Source of the DNA: Symbiodinium natans
Lineage: Eukaryota; Sar; Dinophyceae; Suessiales; Symbiodiniaceae
Direction: 5' to 3'
DNA: 64,000 bases
Assembly (NCBI GenBank): GCA_905221605.1
Contig: CAJNDS010002417.1
Location: forward strand, 186,001 to 250,000
Below are positions 12,191 to 23,846 of the stretch, in pieces. Each line of letters opens with the position of its first letter. Position 1 is the stretch's first letter. The notes under the pieces are model-generated. The model made no database searches and was not told the DNA's origin. It was given only the letters and a program-made list of their open reading frames with translations. The position numbers and the translations under genes are program-made.

Positions 12191-14231
12191 GTGATTGGCC
12201 TGAATCTCGAATTTGCAGTGTGCCTGGGTCCATCTGCCAACATAGTTTTTTTTCGCGCATAGGTGCTGACTCACGATGACAGGCCTGTCCTGTGCGTTTT
12301 GCTGCGTAGTACTGGCTGGTGCCGCGGAGGGTGCTTGAGCGCGTGGGAGGTCGGGGGTCCTGAACTTGGCTTATCCTCGCCCGGCTGCCGGGCTCAGAAA
12401 CCAAAAGAAACCAAGGTCGCCAACAAACGACAACACAATGACAACGCAACACCACGAGCATAAATGGGGTGGGGGACGAACAGTGCACCACTACAGGAAG
12501 TGCACGGACCATGGAGCCACCTGCCATAGGGGCCAGCAGCGTTTTCAAGATGTACTTGGGTCATTGAAAAGGGAGTGAAGCGGTGTCTGTCCTTTTCGTT
12601 GCAAGGCTCATGACGCAAGATCTGTCCAAAGGGCACGGACCTAAGCCCACGCACTCCCCTCCTGCCCTGCGCTGCTTAACCAACAGAAAGCACAGCCCTC
12701 CTCCCCGACTCTGGGACGCTACCGCCTGCTAACTCTTGAAGCCCCTAACCCCAAATAGAAACTGCCAGAACTGAGACGTCTGGCTGGAAGGTGATCGGCA
12801 TCGGTTTGGTGCTGGAGCGCATCATGAATTACGTTAGGGCTGGCGTGGGCTTGACGGTGTAGGAGTTCGGGCACTGGGCTTGGTCTATCTTGCCTCGGCT
12901 CAGACAAAAGCACAACAACAAATGAGACCAAGTCCCGCGCCAGATTCGATTTGGAAGATCCGAGGTCTGTATCAGTGCTACTTAGCGCTTTTTGACTTCA
13001 GTACTGTCTATGCGGAAAGCTGACGTCTGCCTCTACAGCCCGCAGGGCTTCACAAAACGGGCTCGCTTAAGACGTCTTCTGTGATATTTCCACAGCGGCC
13101 CAGCCTGGGCTCCAGAACCTCCGATGGCGTTATTCGCCAGCTTCAGCTCCTGTGCCGGGAGGGGGTTGTAGGAATGCGAACTTGTGGCATCTCAGAGCTC
13201 AGAGAAGAGGCGGCCGCACGGCGATTTTGAGGCTTGCTGCTGCCCTGGGCTTCAGCTTCGGGGCGATTCAGATCGAGGCTTCGCGACAGATATCTCGCAC
13301 TGCACCGCCTTGAGGTTTTTTCATGAAGTCAACAGGACGTGATGACTGTGCACAAGCTATGCCACCATATCCCTCCAAGATGCCTTGCAAGTTGACCTGA
13401 CCGACCACGGATAAAAACTATCGTTATCGTTGTGATACCCCATGCTTTGCAACGCGAGGTGCTGCCTTCTGCGCTTTCGGCACTGCGCACCACCTGTCCC
13501 ACCCTAAACGCAATGACGCAGCTGCCCCCACTGCGCAGGCAAGCTTGGCAAATCTGAGGACTGATGGCCGACCCTTCGCGACATCCCACGCGACTCAAAA
13601 CCAAGGGTGGCTTCCGGGAGTGCCTCAACTGGAAGCTCCTTATTGGACCCTCTCAGCCAGAAACCCTAAACATCCCGAAGCCCGAAACCGATGAGGAATG
13701 TGGCAGCCGCCCATGAACCCACAGCTTCGACAGAGGCTCCAAGATCCCTTTCAAACTTCGGGGGGGAAGATTCCTTCAACTCGCGGTGTTTAGGGTTCAG
13801 GGCTTTATAGGGTTTGGAGAGAATCCTACAGCTATTTAAGGAATTTTCCTTGCTTAAGGGTTTTTGAGCTATCCTTCACATTTGATCAGTCAAACCCGAA
13901 TAGCATGCCGCTCCCAAGCAGAGCTCCCCGGCGACCTTTACAAACTTTCCGGCGGAGACCGGCAACTGGCGGTCCTCGATGTTCGGGAGAGCTTTCAGTG
14001 CGTCTCCCAGGGCCTCCACACACAAGGCAGCTTAGGGAGAGCGAGGCCCAAGCTAAGGGAAAACTTGCGCCAAACGGGTCTTGGAAGTTGGGAGGGCCAT
14101 GTCCCGGACTTTGACTCGTCACAGTCCGAGTCTCTCATGAGGACTCCGCATGAAATGCTTTTTGTACGCACTTAAGACGGAACAGGCAGTGCACCTGCAC
14201 CGAACAAATCCCAACTTGATCAACTCCAGGC

Positions 14232-14315
14232 CTGCGTCCCCACATCGCCGAAGCCATTGTTGTCCAGGCATAGGTCTCGTAGGCCCTTGTGGTCTGCCAG
14301 GCCCTCGGCGATGGC
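14232..14315 (-). CDS. Single-LRR exon (84 bp)
   Basis: It encodes AIAEGLADHKGLRDLCLDNN then GFGDVGTQ, with GCGCAG|G and CAG|GC borders. It differs from its unit-1 copy by a few residues and keeps the frame, which suggests it was functional after the duplication. Confidence 0.7.
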
Positions 14316-14433
14316 CTGCGCACACGCAGAAGTGCACCTTCGGCCTTGAAACTTGCAACTTGCCATCACGCCGCCGGATGTCCAAAATGTCTTCAGGGCC
14401 TGCCGACTCCAAACCTTTTCCCCCTCCCAAGGC

Positions 14434-14517
14434 CTGGAGGCCGCTGTCGCCGATGCGATTGCCGAACAGATACAGCACCCGCAGCGAGGAGTGGCCGCCC
14501 AAACCAGCTCCAAGGGC
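14434..14517 (-). CDS. Single-LRR exon (84 bp)
   Basis: It encodes ALGAGLGGHSSLRVLYLFGN then RIGDSGLQ. The borders are GGAG|G and GGCCTCCAG-like|GC. It is nearly identical to 10,918-11,001. Confidence 0.7.
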
Positions 14518-14919
14518 CTCCGCAGACGACCGAATCTATAGGACTCTTTGTCTTTTGGAAACGGTGTAGGCATCATGGGCTGGCCGGGCCAGTACCCTTG
14601 TCCGGGGATTCTATAGGATGGCCAAGTTCTGTTTCCTAGGCTTGGCGGCACGTAGTTGTAGAACCCTCCCACAAAGTGGGAAAGTCCTTGCTGAAACCCA
14701 AGGCAACCCCCCCTCCCCCGCGGGCTCGCGCATGCAGGCCAACAAAGGGGCGTAGAGTACCGACATCTTTCTATTCGCAAAATATACATACAGAGGAAAG
14801 GAGGTTGAAAGTTCATGGCGGTAAGAAACTATATGCTTGGCGCAGGACGAGTATTGGAATTGCGAAAGTACTTCAGTGGACAAGATCTCTTATCTTCGAT
14901 CCTTAAGGGGGGCCAACCC

Positions 14920-15135
14920 CTCACTTGTGACCATAAAATCTTCTCACTTGTGACTGTTTTTTTCTCTCACCTGTGACTATAAAATCTTCTCACTTCTGAC
15001 CGTTTAAAGCTCACTTACGACCATGAATTCTAAAAAACACGCAGCTCCCGCGCGAGAGGGGTCAAAAACTCACTTGCGTCTATTTTTTTGGGGGGGTGGC
15101 TCACTTGTGACTATTTTTGTAGTCACAAGTGAGTG
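14920..15135. repeat. CTCACTTGTGAC repeat cluster ending in a hairpin
   Basis: The 12-mer CTCACTTGTGAC and close variants occur at about 14,920, 14,944, 14,966, 14,989, 15,011, 15,069 and 15,100, several followed by TATAAAATCTT or a T-run. The cluster ends in an inverted repeat: 14-bp arms at 15,100-15,113 and 15,120-15,133 around a 6-base TTTTTG loop. It does not code for protein. It could be a MITE-like end or a protein-binding array. Confidence 0.8.
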
Positions 15136-16650
15136 TTGATTTTGGGGATTTTGCTTTGGCATTTCTAGCAGATGGACGGAGGCTCGTCTCTGCGGAGCTT
15201 GGTCCGGGCTTCTCCCGGTGGCCCCTCCTAAGGTCCTGATGCCTTCCTGCACGGCTCGAGCCTTCACAGGGGGTTATGGCCTGATTGGCTGGATTTGGCC
15301 ATCCACATGTTTGCTCGTGAATGGACGCCCTGGTCTGCTGGTCTTTCGTTTTCTCCAGTGACGTGTCGCAGCCTCCTTGCTGGAAATCCATGCCGATACC
15401 CTACTGCAACCTCGCCGCAGACCATGGATACCCACATGCATCCACAGGCCACCGCAACAAAAACAACTTTTCAAAATGCTTCAAGGTGCGCGCAGCTTTT
15501 GCCCATCGTTTGAAGTCTATAGACCTCTTCCTCAGCTAGCTCCATTGAGAAGCCGCCACAACTAAGATGGAGGACCAGCATGAAAGTTTCCTCCGGTGCG
15601 TTTTGCTTTTGAGTACCGGTTGGTGCTTGACTGCGTCGTAGTTTGGGCCCTGGGTTTGGCCAGCTGCCGGGCTCAGAAGGCAAAATCACCGAAAAAGACA
15701 GAAACACAATAACAGTGCACCGCTACAGGAAGTGCACGGACCACGAAGCAACCTGCCTCATCCCCGAGAGTCTAGATGCAACTTGTCGAGTTTTCGGCAT
15801 GACGCAGTGTCTTGTCTCAGTCGTTTACATTGATTCCGAGTTTTTGCAAGACTCTGCAATTACTTAATTGTGCGGGAGATTGGCTCCTGCCACTGGAAAG
15901 CCCCCTCCCAAACGTTTCGAGGGCTTCCACACGACGTCAGATCTCGAGAGGACACGCAAGCCCAAAGCGGCACCCTGCATCCCGTAGAATGTGTAAATGC
16001 AGTCTCTTAAGAAGTCAGATCTCTTTTTGTTCCAGCCCTCCCGCGCGATCACGGCAAAACGCTTTGGATGAGTGTTTGCAAGCTCCATGCAGCAAATCCC
16101 GATAGAAATTGTCTCTGACCACATGCATCCACATGCCGCCTACAAGAGCCTCCTGAACACGTTCTGTGCACTTTCTCCTTTGCCCAGCACCCACTCCTCT
16201 CACCCCCCGGGCCCGTTTTAAAAAAGAGGTGGGGACTGGGCGCCGAACCTATTTGGGCTCCAAGAAGTTTGTCCAGTCTAGCCGCCACTTTTAAAACCCA
16301 ACGCTTCAGCAAATCTTCAGACTAAAGTTTAAAACACGATCTTCGTTTCAAGGCTCAGCCGCCGAAATTTGGCAATGAGTCGTGCAGTCTACACCCCACT
16401 TTCCCCTGCTTTAAGGCACGCCCTCCCGAATGGCAGAAAGACCCGTGCCAGCCGTCTGAAATGTTGGACTTCAAAGCTTCCGGAGTCGGTGTGACAGGGC
16501 TTGGGCTTCCTGCTTTCTTGTGGATCTTTCATACCCTCAAGAAGCGCCACGAAAATCGGGGGAGGACACCGCGGAGAACCGGTCCCCACTTTTGAGAGGC
16601 AGCCACACTTCGGGAGAGGCAGAGCAGGCGGAGCGGGTGCGCCCCCACCT
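15136..16650. other. Non-coding stretch with one R1 repeat copy
   Basis: Apart from the R1 module at about 15,535-15,760, I see no gene, RNA or further repeat that I can support here. Confidence 0.5.
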
Positions 16651-16654
16651 CGGC

Positions 16655-18488
16655 CTCTGCATCTCCGAAGCCGGAGTTTATCAGCTTCAGCTGCCGCAGG
16701 CGGCTCCAGGGCAGCGCGCGCACCAGGGCCTGGCGCGGGGAGAACAAAAAAGGAAGCTGCAGAGGGCTTATTCGGAGCTTATAAGCTTTACAAAAAAGTC
16801 TTGTAGGATTTGCAGGGCCTTTATGCGATTTTCCTGCAATTTAAGAAAGAAAGGAATGGGAGGCTCGGGGCATACTCTGTAGGGGGCGCGCGCTCTCCTG
16901 CCTGGAAGGCCTCGCCGGCCAGCTCGCTTCTGCCCACATACAGCTCCTCCAGGCGCTCGTAGTGCGGCAGCGCCCGGGCCAGCACCTGGACCTGGGCTTC
17001 GGGCAGATGCGCTAGATTCAGGTTCGTGGCCTCGGCCGCCTTCTCCCGGAAGACCTTGGCCTGGAGTTGCAGCACCGGCTCCAGGTCCGCGCGGTGCGTG
17101 AACTTCAGGGTCCCCCTCTCCACTTGGGCGCGGAACTCCGAGGGCGCCATGGGCGCCTCTGAGTTCCGGCCTTCGCGGAAGGGAATCCTGATGCTCTTCC
17201 AGGCAGCAAACCGCGCCAGCGACCACTGGACCTCCGCCATGCACCACCCGCGCTCCCGGTACGGCGTGCTGTTCCGGTGCAGCTGCGGGCAGGGCGGGCG
17301 GCAGCCGAAGTGGCATCCCGGGCTGCAGCTGCCCTGGTCGTTCGTGTCGCGCAGCTCGGCCAGCGCCACATCCGTCACGGCGTTCTCGGGGAGGTAGAAG
17401 ACCTTAGCGGTCCCAGACAGCTCGGGCCCGGGCCGGTCGTGGAGGCCGGGCGTCAGGTCCTCGATCCTTAGCGACCAGGTCTCATCATGCGCGTAGAGGA
17501 GGTGCATGTTGGCCATGCCCTTCGCGAAGTAGACGTCCTGATGGGAAGCGCATCTGTAGGCATCGCAGGCCCTCATGTCCCCCCAACCGCCCCCTCACCA
17601 GAAAGCAACACAGACAACGGCAGAAAACCGACGTAGAGATTCTACTGTCAGCCAGTCCAAGCCCATCCTGCTCTTCAGTTCGCGGGAACTGGTACAGGGA
17701 CATGTAATCCACAAAGATGGCAGCCTGGACGTGACCACATCATGCGTTTAGATCAGCTTTTAGGGAGCCTCAGGGGCTATGGACCTGGAAGTTCCCTGCT
17801 TCTTTTGCAAAAGGTCGACATGCAAAGTACCTTGTCTCGACTTAGGCTTTTATGCTCTCAGATGGGCTTCAACGACAGCTTGGGGAGCAACAGGGCATCT
17901 CAGGGCTATAGAACTGGAACATCCCAACCTTGCAAACAAAATCCGTGTTTGCGAGGCAGTGCCCAGTGGCGCCTCCCAGTCCTTGGCGAGTTTGTGGGCT
18001 GGGGCGATCTTCTGCAGGATCTCCGCGAAGGTGTCCAGCGCTTCTACCAGCACTCGCAGCCTCAGGCGCTGCAGCGGAAGTGACAAAAGAGGAGCTCGTC
18101 TCTCTACAGGACTTAAGCCCACAACGAGGCACACGGGACACAGCCAACAGATTGCGAGGGAGAACCTGTGTCGCTGGGCTGGGGCTCCCTGCTGGAACCT
18201 GTCCAAGTCTGGGATCTCGCGGCTCTCCCACGAGTGCGAGAGAGCCATTACCGAGAAGCGGTGAGTTTTGTCCACCCATCCGCCTGGAAGTTTGGCTTCC
18301 AGCTCCTCCTGCTTCAGCAGGGCCGGGCGGCCGTCCTTGGTCCGCATCCCCTCGGCTTCCTGGCGCCGGGGCATGGTGCGGCCCTCTGCCAGGAGCTCCC
18401 GGAGGAAATCGGCGCGGACGAGCCGCACCTTGGCATCCCGGCAGTACGTTAGTAGGCCGCTCTGGTCCCGCAGGCTGTAGATGGTTAC
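16655..18488 (-). CDS. Five-exon gene piece: RGWCMAE-motif domain plus LRRs
   Basis: Proposed exons on the minus strand: 18,488-18,199, 18,060-17,973, 17,724-17,668, 17,537-16,902 and 16,729-16,655. Exon 1 encodes RADFLRELLAEG and ALSHSWESREIPDLD. Exon 2 encodes RLRVLVEALDTFAEILQKIA, exon 3 AIFVDYMSLYQFPRTEEQ. Exon 4 begins DVYFAKGMANMHLLYAHDET, contains TPYRERGWCMAEVQWSLA and ends in an LRR; exon 5 is another LRR. This order of motifs (a W-S box, an F-D-Y-S-L-Y-Q box, an RGWC box) belongs, to my recollection, to a large dinoflagellate family of unknown function. Donors are GT, GC, GA, GC and GC, and every border is AG|G. The true start lies upstream and more LRR exons probably follow. The exact edges are my reading of splice sites. 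Confidence 0.65.
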
Positions 18489-18639
18489 CTGCGCAGGCGC
18501 AGCGAGCTTGACAAGCTTGGGGCACTCAAAGTGCGAGAGTGTGTGACATGAAGCGATCTTGTGATGATTTCTGGAGACTGAGCTTGGGCGCTCATTAACG
18601 ACTTGAATCGGCTTGCCCACATGAACACGATCGAACACT

Positions 18640-19830
18640 TGCTGCTAGAAGCTAATTATCACGTTTCTGGCAGAAGCAGCCCTTGGGGACTTGGTCGGAG
18701 CGACTCTCCCAGACAAGATGGCATACAGTAGCAGCTTGCCGGGCGCGCGTCTGCGAACTACTACACGAACCTGGCATAACCTATACTATACGCATAAAGA
18801 AAAATTAGAACAACACATTGCAGCACCCGAACCCATCCGTCGGTGCACAGGAGGGACCAGGGAAGCGGATGCGCAAGAACCCTAAAAATGCAGCCGCGCC
18901 GCCTCGGCTTTGGACTCCGGCTCCTATGAGGCTCCCAAAAGCTGCTCCAAGCCACTTGCTGCGCACACATCCCCGATACTGCACCCGCAGCCACTGCAAA
19001 ACCGTAAAGGGAAGGGCCCCTCCTCCTCCTTGTCGGGCTCGGAGGGCACGGCGGCTTCCTCGGCTCGGCTTAGCACATGCTCAGAAAGCGGCCCGAGTCC
19101 GCACTCCAAGAGAACCCTCCCTCTCCAATTCACAAGTGAATGAGGTCACAGGACATCACGGCGAAGTCGAGCATCTACTGTTGGGATTTGCCCATTGGAC
19201 TCAGAGGGCATGTCATGCTTCATTCCTTGCATTCGCCATCAAAAGCCCAAGGAGCTGCCTCCGCAGGTTGATCGGCAGGAGATTCCTCCTTCACACCACC
19301 TCCAGATCCTTCCGCGGTCCGAACTGCCACAAGACCAATGAGCTGCCAAGACCCATGAGCTACGTACTTGTAGCTCTGTATGTGTGTGCGAAGATTCCCT
19401 GATGCGAAGAGCCCCGGAGCCCTGAGCAAGTTTCCGGCCTGCCGCCTGGCTCGAGGCCTGCCAAGTCTGCGCGCAAGAAAGTATCATAGATTGCAACGCA
19501 AGAGAATACTGCAAGGCCTCAACTACTCAGCGTTTGGGACCACGCAGAATTATCCAAGGTACAGGCATTACACACGGCCTTCTCTGCAACTCTGGCCGGA
19601 TCCGGCTTGGCGTGTCGCTCCGGAAGCATGCGACAGTGTGTGGGCGATGAACTACATCGAACATCATGATACACAAGTTATCCCCCCCCGCCCCGCAGCT
19701 CTAAAATTCGCCTCGGCCTGGAAAATATTTGAAAATTGGGGGGGACTAAACCCAAAAAAACCTGAAATCCGAAGCCTAAACCTCAAAGCCGAAGACGAGA
19801 GAGATGTGGTAGTTACTGCGACCTATAGGG
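18640..19830. other. Non-coding stretch, nothing recognised
   Basis: No domain, exon signature or repeat that I can support. Open frames here are short and differ in character from the real exons nearby. Confidence 0.45.
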
Positions 19831-19838
19831 TTTGGAGT

Positions 19839-20525
19839 TTGGGGTTTAGGGTTCAGTTAGGGTTTAGCCTTAAGCCCTAAACCCGAGTTAAACCCTCCGA
19901 GCCTTGAGCCCTAAACCCTGAAAATCCTCTGAGCCTCAAGCCCAAAACCTTGTTTGAAAACCCGAACTCAAGGGCGAGGCCCTCCAACCATTCTCAAGCA
20001 GGTTGAGGGTGCCGGGAGGGTCCGGAAATAATGTTTCAAATGAGGGTGGGGTTTAGTATTGGGGGGAGGTGATTATGGCATAGCCTGTCTCTCTGGCCTT
20101 TTGGGGGACTTTAGAGGATGCGATCTGACCACTACATGCGATCTTCAGCTTGGAGGTCCAACATAGGCCTATGAACTCCAGGGACCTGGGCTGCATCTCA
20201 TGCTTTCCCCACAGAACACTCCCAAACATATTGGTACCTTTCAACCCAGGGTTACCGGTGAAGATCCCGCTTCACGCCATCGGATTTCTTGCCAGGGTTG
20301 CTAAACTTTAAACGGTTGCCGGGTTTGTGAGGTTGCTGGGCAGAGCCACCTTTGCCTGGGAGGCTTCGCGGCGCGGGTCCGTCGAGGCACGCCCCATCCT
20401 CAGCTCCGAAAGGAATGAGACTTGGGAAGCTGGGATGCAACTGTCGCTCAAGAAAGCCTCTCAAAATCCTGAAACACATAAACACCTAAACCCCTAAGCC
20501 CATAAACCCATAAACCCTAAACCTC
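19839..20525. repeat. Degenerate telomere-type repeats, both orientations
   Basis: Units of GGGTTTAGGGTT at about 19,839-19,868 turn into CCCTAAACCC-type units at about 19,875-19,918, again head to head. A further CCTAAACCC / CATAAACCC run lies at about 20,480-20,525. The sequence between the two runs shows no gene. Confidence 0.65.
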
Positions 20526-23296
20526 TGTGGCCCCTTTGAGGCTCCGGCTCTTTGGCCTGGGCCGGGTATCCTGCGGACTCTCCCGTCCTCGGGCCGTAAA
20601 TGGAGGAGTCATTGCGAGTTATAACCTTTTTAGGATGGGGCTTTCGGGTGTTTGGGGTGTGAGGGGCTATAGGGGTTTTAGGGTCGAGGGTTATAACTTA
20701 TAATTGTGCTGGTGAACCTACACAGAATTCTCGTGTTTTCTTGCTTGAACTGGCAGAGAGCACCCCTATGAAGAGCTCCAGAACCCACGAAGATGTGATT
20801 CTCGCTTGCCTTCCCACCAACAAAACCGGGACAAGCATCACAGGGGCGTGTGAATTTTCTTGCCCTGAAATTCAAGCATGGCGTGGATGAGACGATAAGG
20901 GTGTCCACCGCCTCAACTGGAAGCCAGAAACTGAGGCTCCGGCGAGGGCGATTTGGTGTCCTCCGTGGTGATTGCTTGGGATCCAGGCGGGGTCCGTTCA
21001 GGTGGGATCAAGAGAATCAACCGCGCCATCCTCCTGGGCCGATCCGTACATGGCTGCAGGCGAATGAAGGCACCTAAGTAGGCTGATTTCGCGTTATTTC
21101 GTGATATTTCGGGCACGTCTGAGCAAGGCGGATTCCTCTTTGCAAATTTAAATGAATCCTTAAGAGCCCTCCGCCCAGGAACCTCAAACTACTGAGCTTG
21201 GGAGGTTCCATCTCAACTCTGGAGGCATGAGAGAGCCGACGTCTAAGCTGTAGTGGTTCAGTTGAAGGCGTAATGTTTGGATACTTTATATATGACAGTT
21301 GCCTGGATTGTTAGGTGATCCTCTTGGAAATCAATTTGGTGGCCCCAGTATTTTCATATCCGCCTGAAATCGGGCTTCGGGCGCACGTCTCGGATCAGGA
21401 GACGAGACCAACTCAACGCAGTTGGACATTGAGCGATCTGCAACACAGACAGAGACTCAGACGCGGGCGTGTGCGCAAAATGGATGCTTGTCTCCTAGGC
21501 AGCTCAAGCAAGGCAAGTCACTTCCGCGGTGCATGAGCGGGCTTTGCCCCCAACCCGCTCAGGTGCGATATGCACAGCGTCAATGCCGCCGAAAGTCCTC
21601 TACGAGCTTAGAACCCTAAAGCATCTGAAACCTGAACCCTGGGAAACCTACAAACCTTCGAAGCCATGAATGTCACTATGCACTCTCGGCCCCGACAATC
21701 CTGCATACTTCTGGGACAGACCTCTGTAGGCTCGGATGCAGGACACAGCCAGCCCGGAACCCGGACCCCGAAACGCCTTTCGCTGCAAACCCAAGAGCCA
21801 ACCCAAAGCAGCCTCCTTAAGAAACTTCTAGGGGCCTTTGAGCACCAGCACAGAAGTCACAGGTTCTACTTTACAGTCCCAAGCCTGTGCCAGAGCACTC
21901 TCTCGCAGCTTCTCACCCCACTTCAACGCCACTCAGTGCAAAAGGGGGGGCTCAGGAACCCGGAGGCCCAGAGGTACGAGAAGCACGACATGCCCTAAGA
22001 GCCCAAGGCGCGCGCCTCTCAGGCAGGTGCCACGCGTCGTAGAGACCAAGGGATGAGGCTCGGAGTTGCTACGTATATGGGGAGACTTTCACTCAGCAAG
22101 CTGCAGGGTGGCTAAGGAATTGAACAAGAAGTCAAGGCTTCAGAAGGTTTCGTGATAGTGGCTTAGGAACCCGAATGCGTGCAAGATGCAGATGGCGATA
22201 TCTCAAGACTATTCGGATGCAGATCCTTTCCGGCACCGTGCTAAAGATCGTGTGGCTCAGAGCGTAGTGACTTTGGAACCACTGCAGGCAGAAATTGAAG
22301 TTGAAACAGTCATTTGCGACCTTCACAGGATCTGTTCATATCTGCTCTAGTCTGCCTCAGGTGTAGATCTCTGGTGCATGTGGAGAATGGTGCGGCAAGC
22401 TGATGAGATGCTGGAACTCCGAACGGCTGCGGAGGCGGCGGCAAGTCAGTCATGGCAAGATGATGCTGCGCAACTTCAGGATGCTATAGCGGAGCCACGA
22501 GAGTCAAGAAGCTTACCGCAGGTGAACATGAAGGCCTCTCATGCATGCATCCGGTTGAAAGGATGGACTGTGAACACAAGCCGAGGGTAAAAATGGGGCC
22601 CTGTGGAAACTACCAGTTGATCTCGTGCACACTTGCCTCAAACCCTGTATAGACTCAAAGGATCAAGATCTACACAACTCTCCACGCGCATCTGCAAAGC
22701 TCTTCGATCCATCCTGTATCCTTTTTCTTACAAACCCCTGTAACAATCCCGGAACCCCCTAAAAACCCCCAAGCCCTGCAAACCCTCAATGCCCTACTCC
22801 CCCTGGTTCGTACTAGAGAATGAGGAAAAAATCAGGGCCCTCTCTCTATACCCTTTGAGGGAGTAGATAGGGTACCTCAACCCCTCAGTCCCTACGAAGA
22901 ACCAGCCAGTATACTTTGCACTTCAGGCTCTGAGACACCCTGCTTCGGGCTGGAGAGAAGTGGGAGGCCCCCTTCGGGGGGGTTCATGCCTTCTGTGCGG
23001 CTTAAGGTGTCGGGGGGCCTTAGGGTCCGGATATTTAGGGGACTTCAAGGGTTTTTGGGGTTTAGGGATTTTTTTTTTGGGTCTTGGGTTGAGAGTTGGT
23101 TGCTGAGTTTGTCATTGGCACCCGTCGATGCTCCTCATGGCTTGGCCCAGATGATCCTGCTTCTCATCTGCGGCGAGGCATTTTTTTTGGCCTTCGGGAG
23201 CCTCGTGCGGTCCGGATTCAGCCATTTGAAGAGGCGAACCAGTTGAATGCTCACTCCTCTAGGATGGTGTCCTGCGACGCAGGAGATAGGAGGGAG

Positions 23297-23332
23297 GAGA
23301 GAGCGAGAGAGAGAGAGAGAGAGAGAGAGAGT
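23297..23332. repeat. GA dinucleotide microsatellite
   Basis: A run of GAGAGA units, slightly interrupted at both ends (GAGAGCGAGAGA at the left, GAGTGAGAAAGAG at the right). Confidence 0.9.
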
Positions 23333-23574
23333 GAGAAAGAGATTCGCCCTGCAAACTCTAAGTGTACGACGTCTATACAAGTCTTCTACAGTACAGTACA
23401 AGAGTCTAACAAACTACCCATCTGCTAGGCCAAACAAGCAATACCTGTCGCGCATCTTCACGCCCCCTCAGCCCCTGAGCCATGAAATCCAAAAGCCGCG
23501 CTTTTCCTCTCTCTACAGTGTCCTTCTTTCCATACCATTCCCCAGGCCTGAAGTACAAACAAAACAGATGCCCT

Positions 23575-23637
23575 TATGTATGTATGTATTTATGTATGTA
23601 TGCATGCATGCATGCATGTATGTATGTATGTATGCCT
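23575..23637. repeat. TATG/CATG tetranucleotide microsatellite
   Basis: Units of TATG with an inner block of CATG (GCATGCATGCATGCATG), then TATG again. The reading frame through it spells only Met/Cys/Tyr/Val/His runs and is not a gene. Confidence 0.9.
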
Positions 23638-23846
23638 GCGTGCTGGTATTATACAATACACCTGCTGCAGTGGACGTATATTGCAACTATAGGAGACCTG
23701 AACACAATCAAATAGAAGACCAAAAATGGGAGGTTTTCGAAAATAGGTGACGCCAAATAGTAGGATCCCCCCCTTTCTTCAGGACCCTCATCTGGTACCC
23801 CCTTCAGAATCGTAAACCCCCAAAATCGCCATATACAGCCTCTACT

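Larger units (their letters stand above)
12270..14910. repeat. Tandem duplication, unit 2
   Basis: Direct copy of about 8,970-11,430. Differences include an inserted segment around 13,440-13,625 and small indels. It keeps the two LRR exons and the decayed LRR remnants, at about 13,117-13,150 and 13,936-14,013. Both units end in near-identical sequence at the right (GGCGCAGGACGAGTA then AATTGCGAAAGTACTTCA). Confidence 0.8.
6812..18488 (-). other. Possible single long LRR gene, exons scattered over about 11.7 kb
   Basis: All recognisable exons between 18,488 and 6,812 are on the minus strand and share AG|G splice borders. They run in a sensible order: an N-terminal domain with an RGWCMAE motif (18,488-16,902), then single-LRR exons at 16,729, 14,517, 14,315, 11,001, 10,799, 8,226, 7,995, 7,247 and 6,895. 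The frame is compatible from exon to exon because the 84-bp exons are whole numbers of codons. The LRR consensus (xxLxxLxLxxNxIGDxGxxA) is of the ribonuclease-inhibitor type, typical of protein-binding solenoids. Joining these into one gene is inference. The tandem duplication and decayed LRR remnants in between could instead mean several broken paralogues. Confidence 0.45.
20526..23846. other. Non-coding stretch with simple repeats
   Basis: No gene is supported. Besides the two microsatellites listed separately there are scattered CCCTAAA / TTTAGGG variants near 21,610, 22,740-22,790 and 23,030-23,070. Confidence 0.5.

Noticed and set aside
23575-23637. CRISPR-like or regulatory repeat
   Set aside because: It is a plain TATG/CATG microsatellite without spacers.
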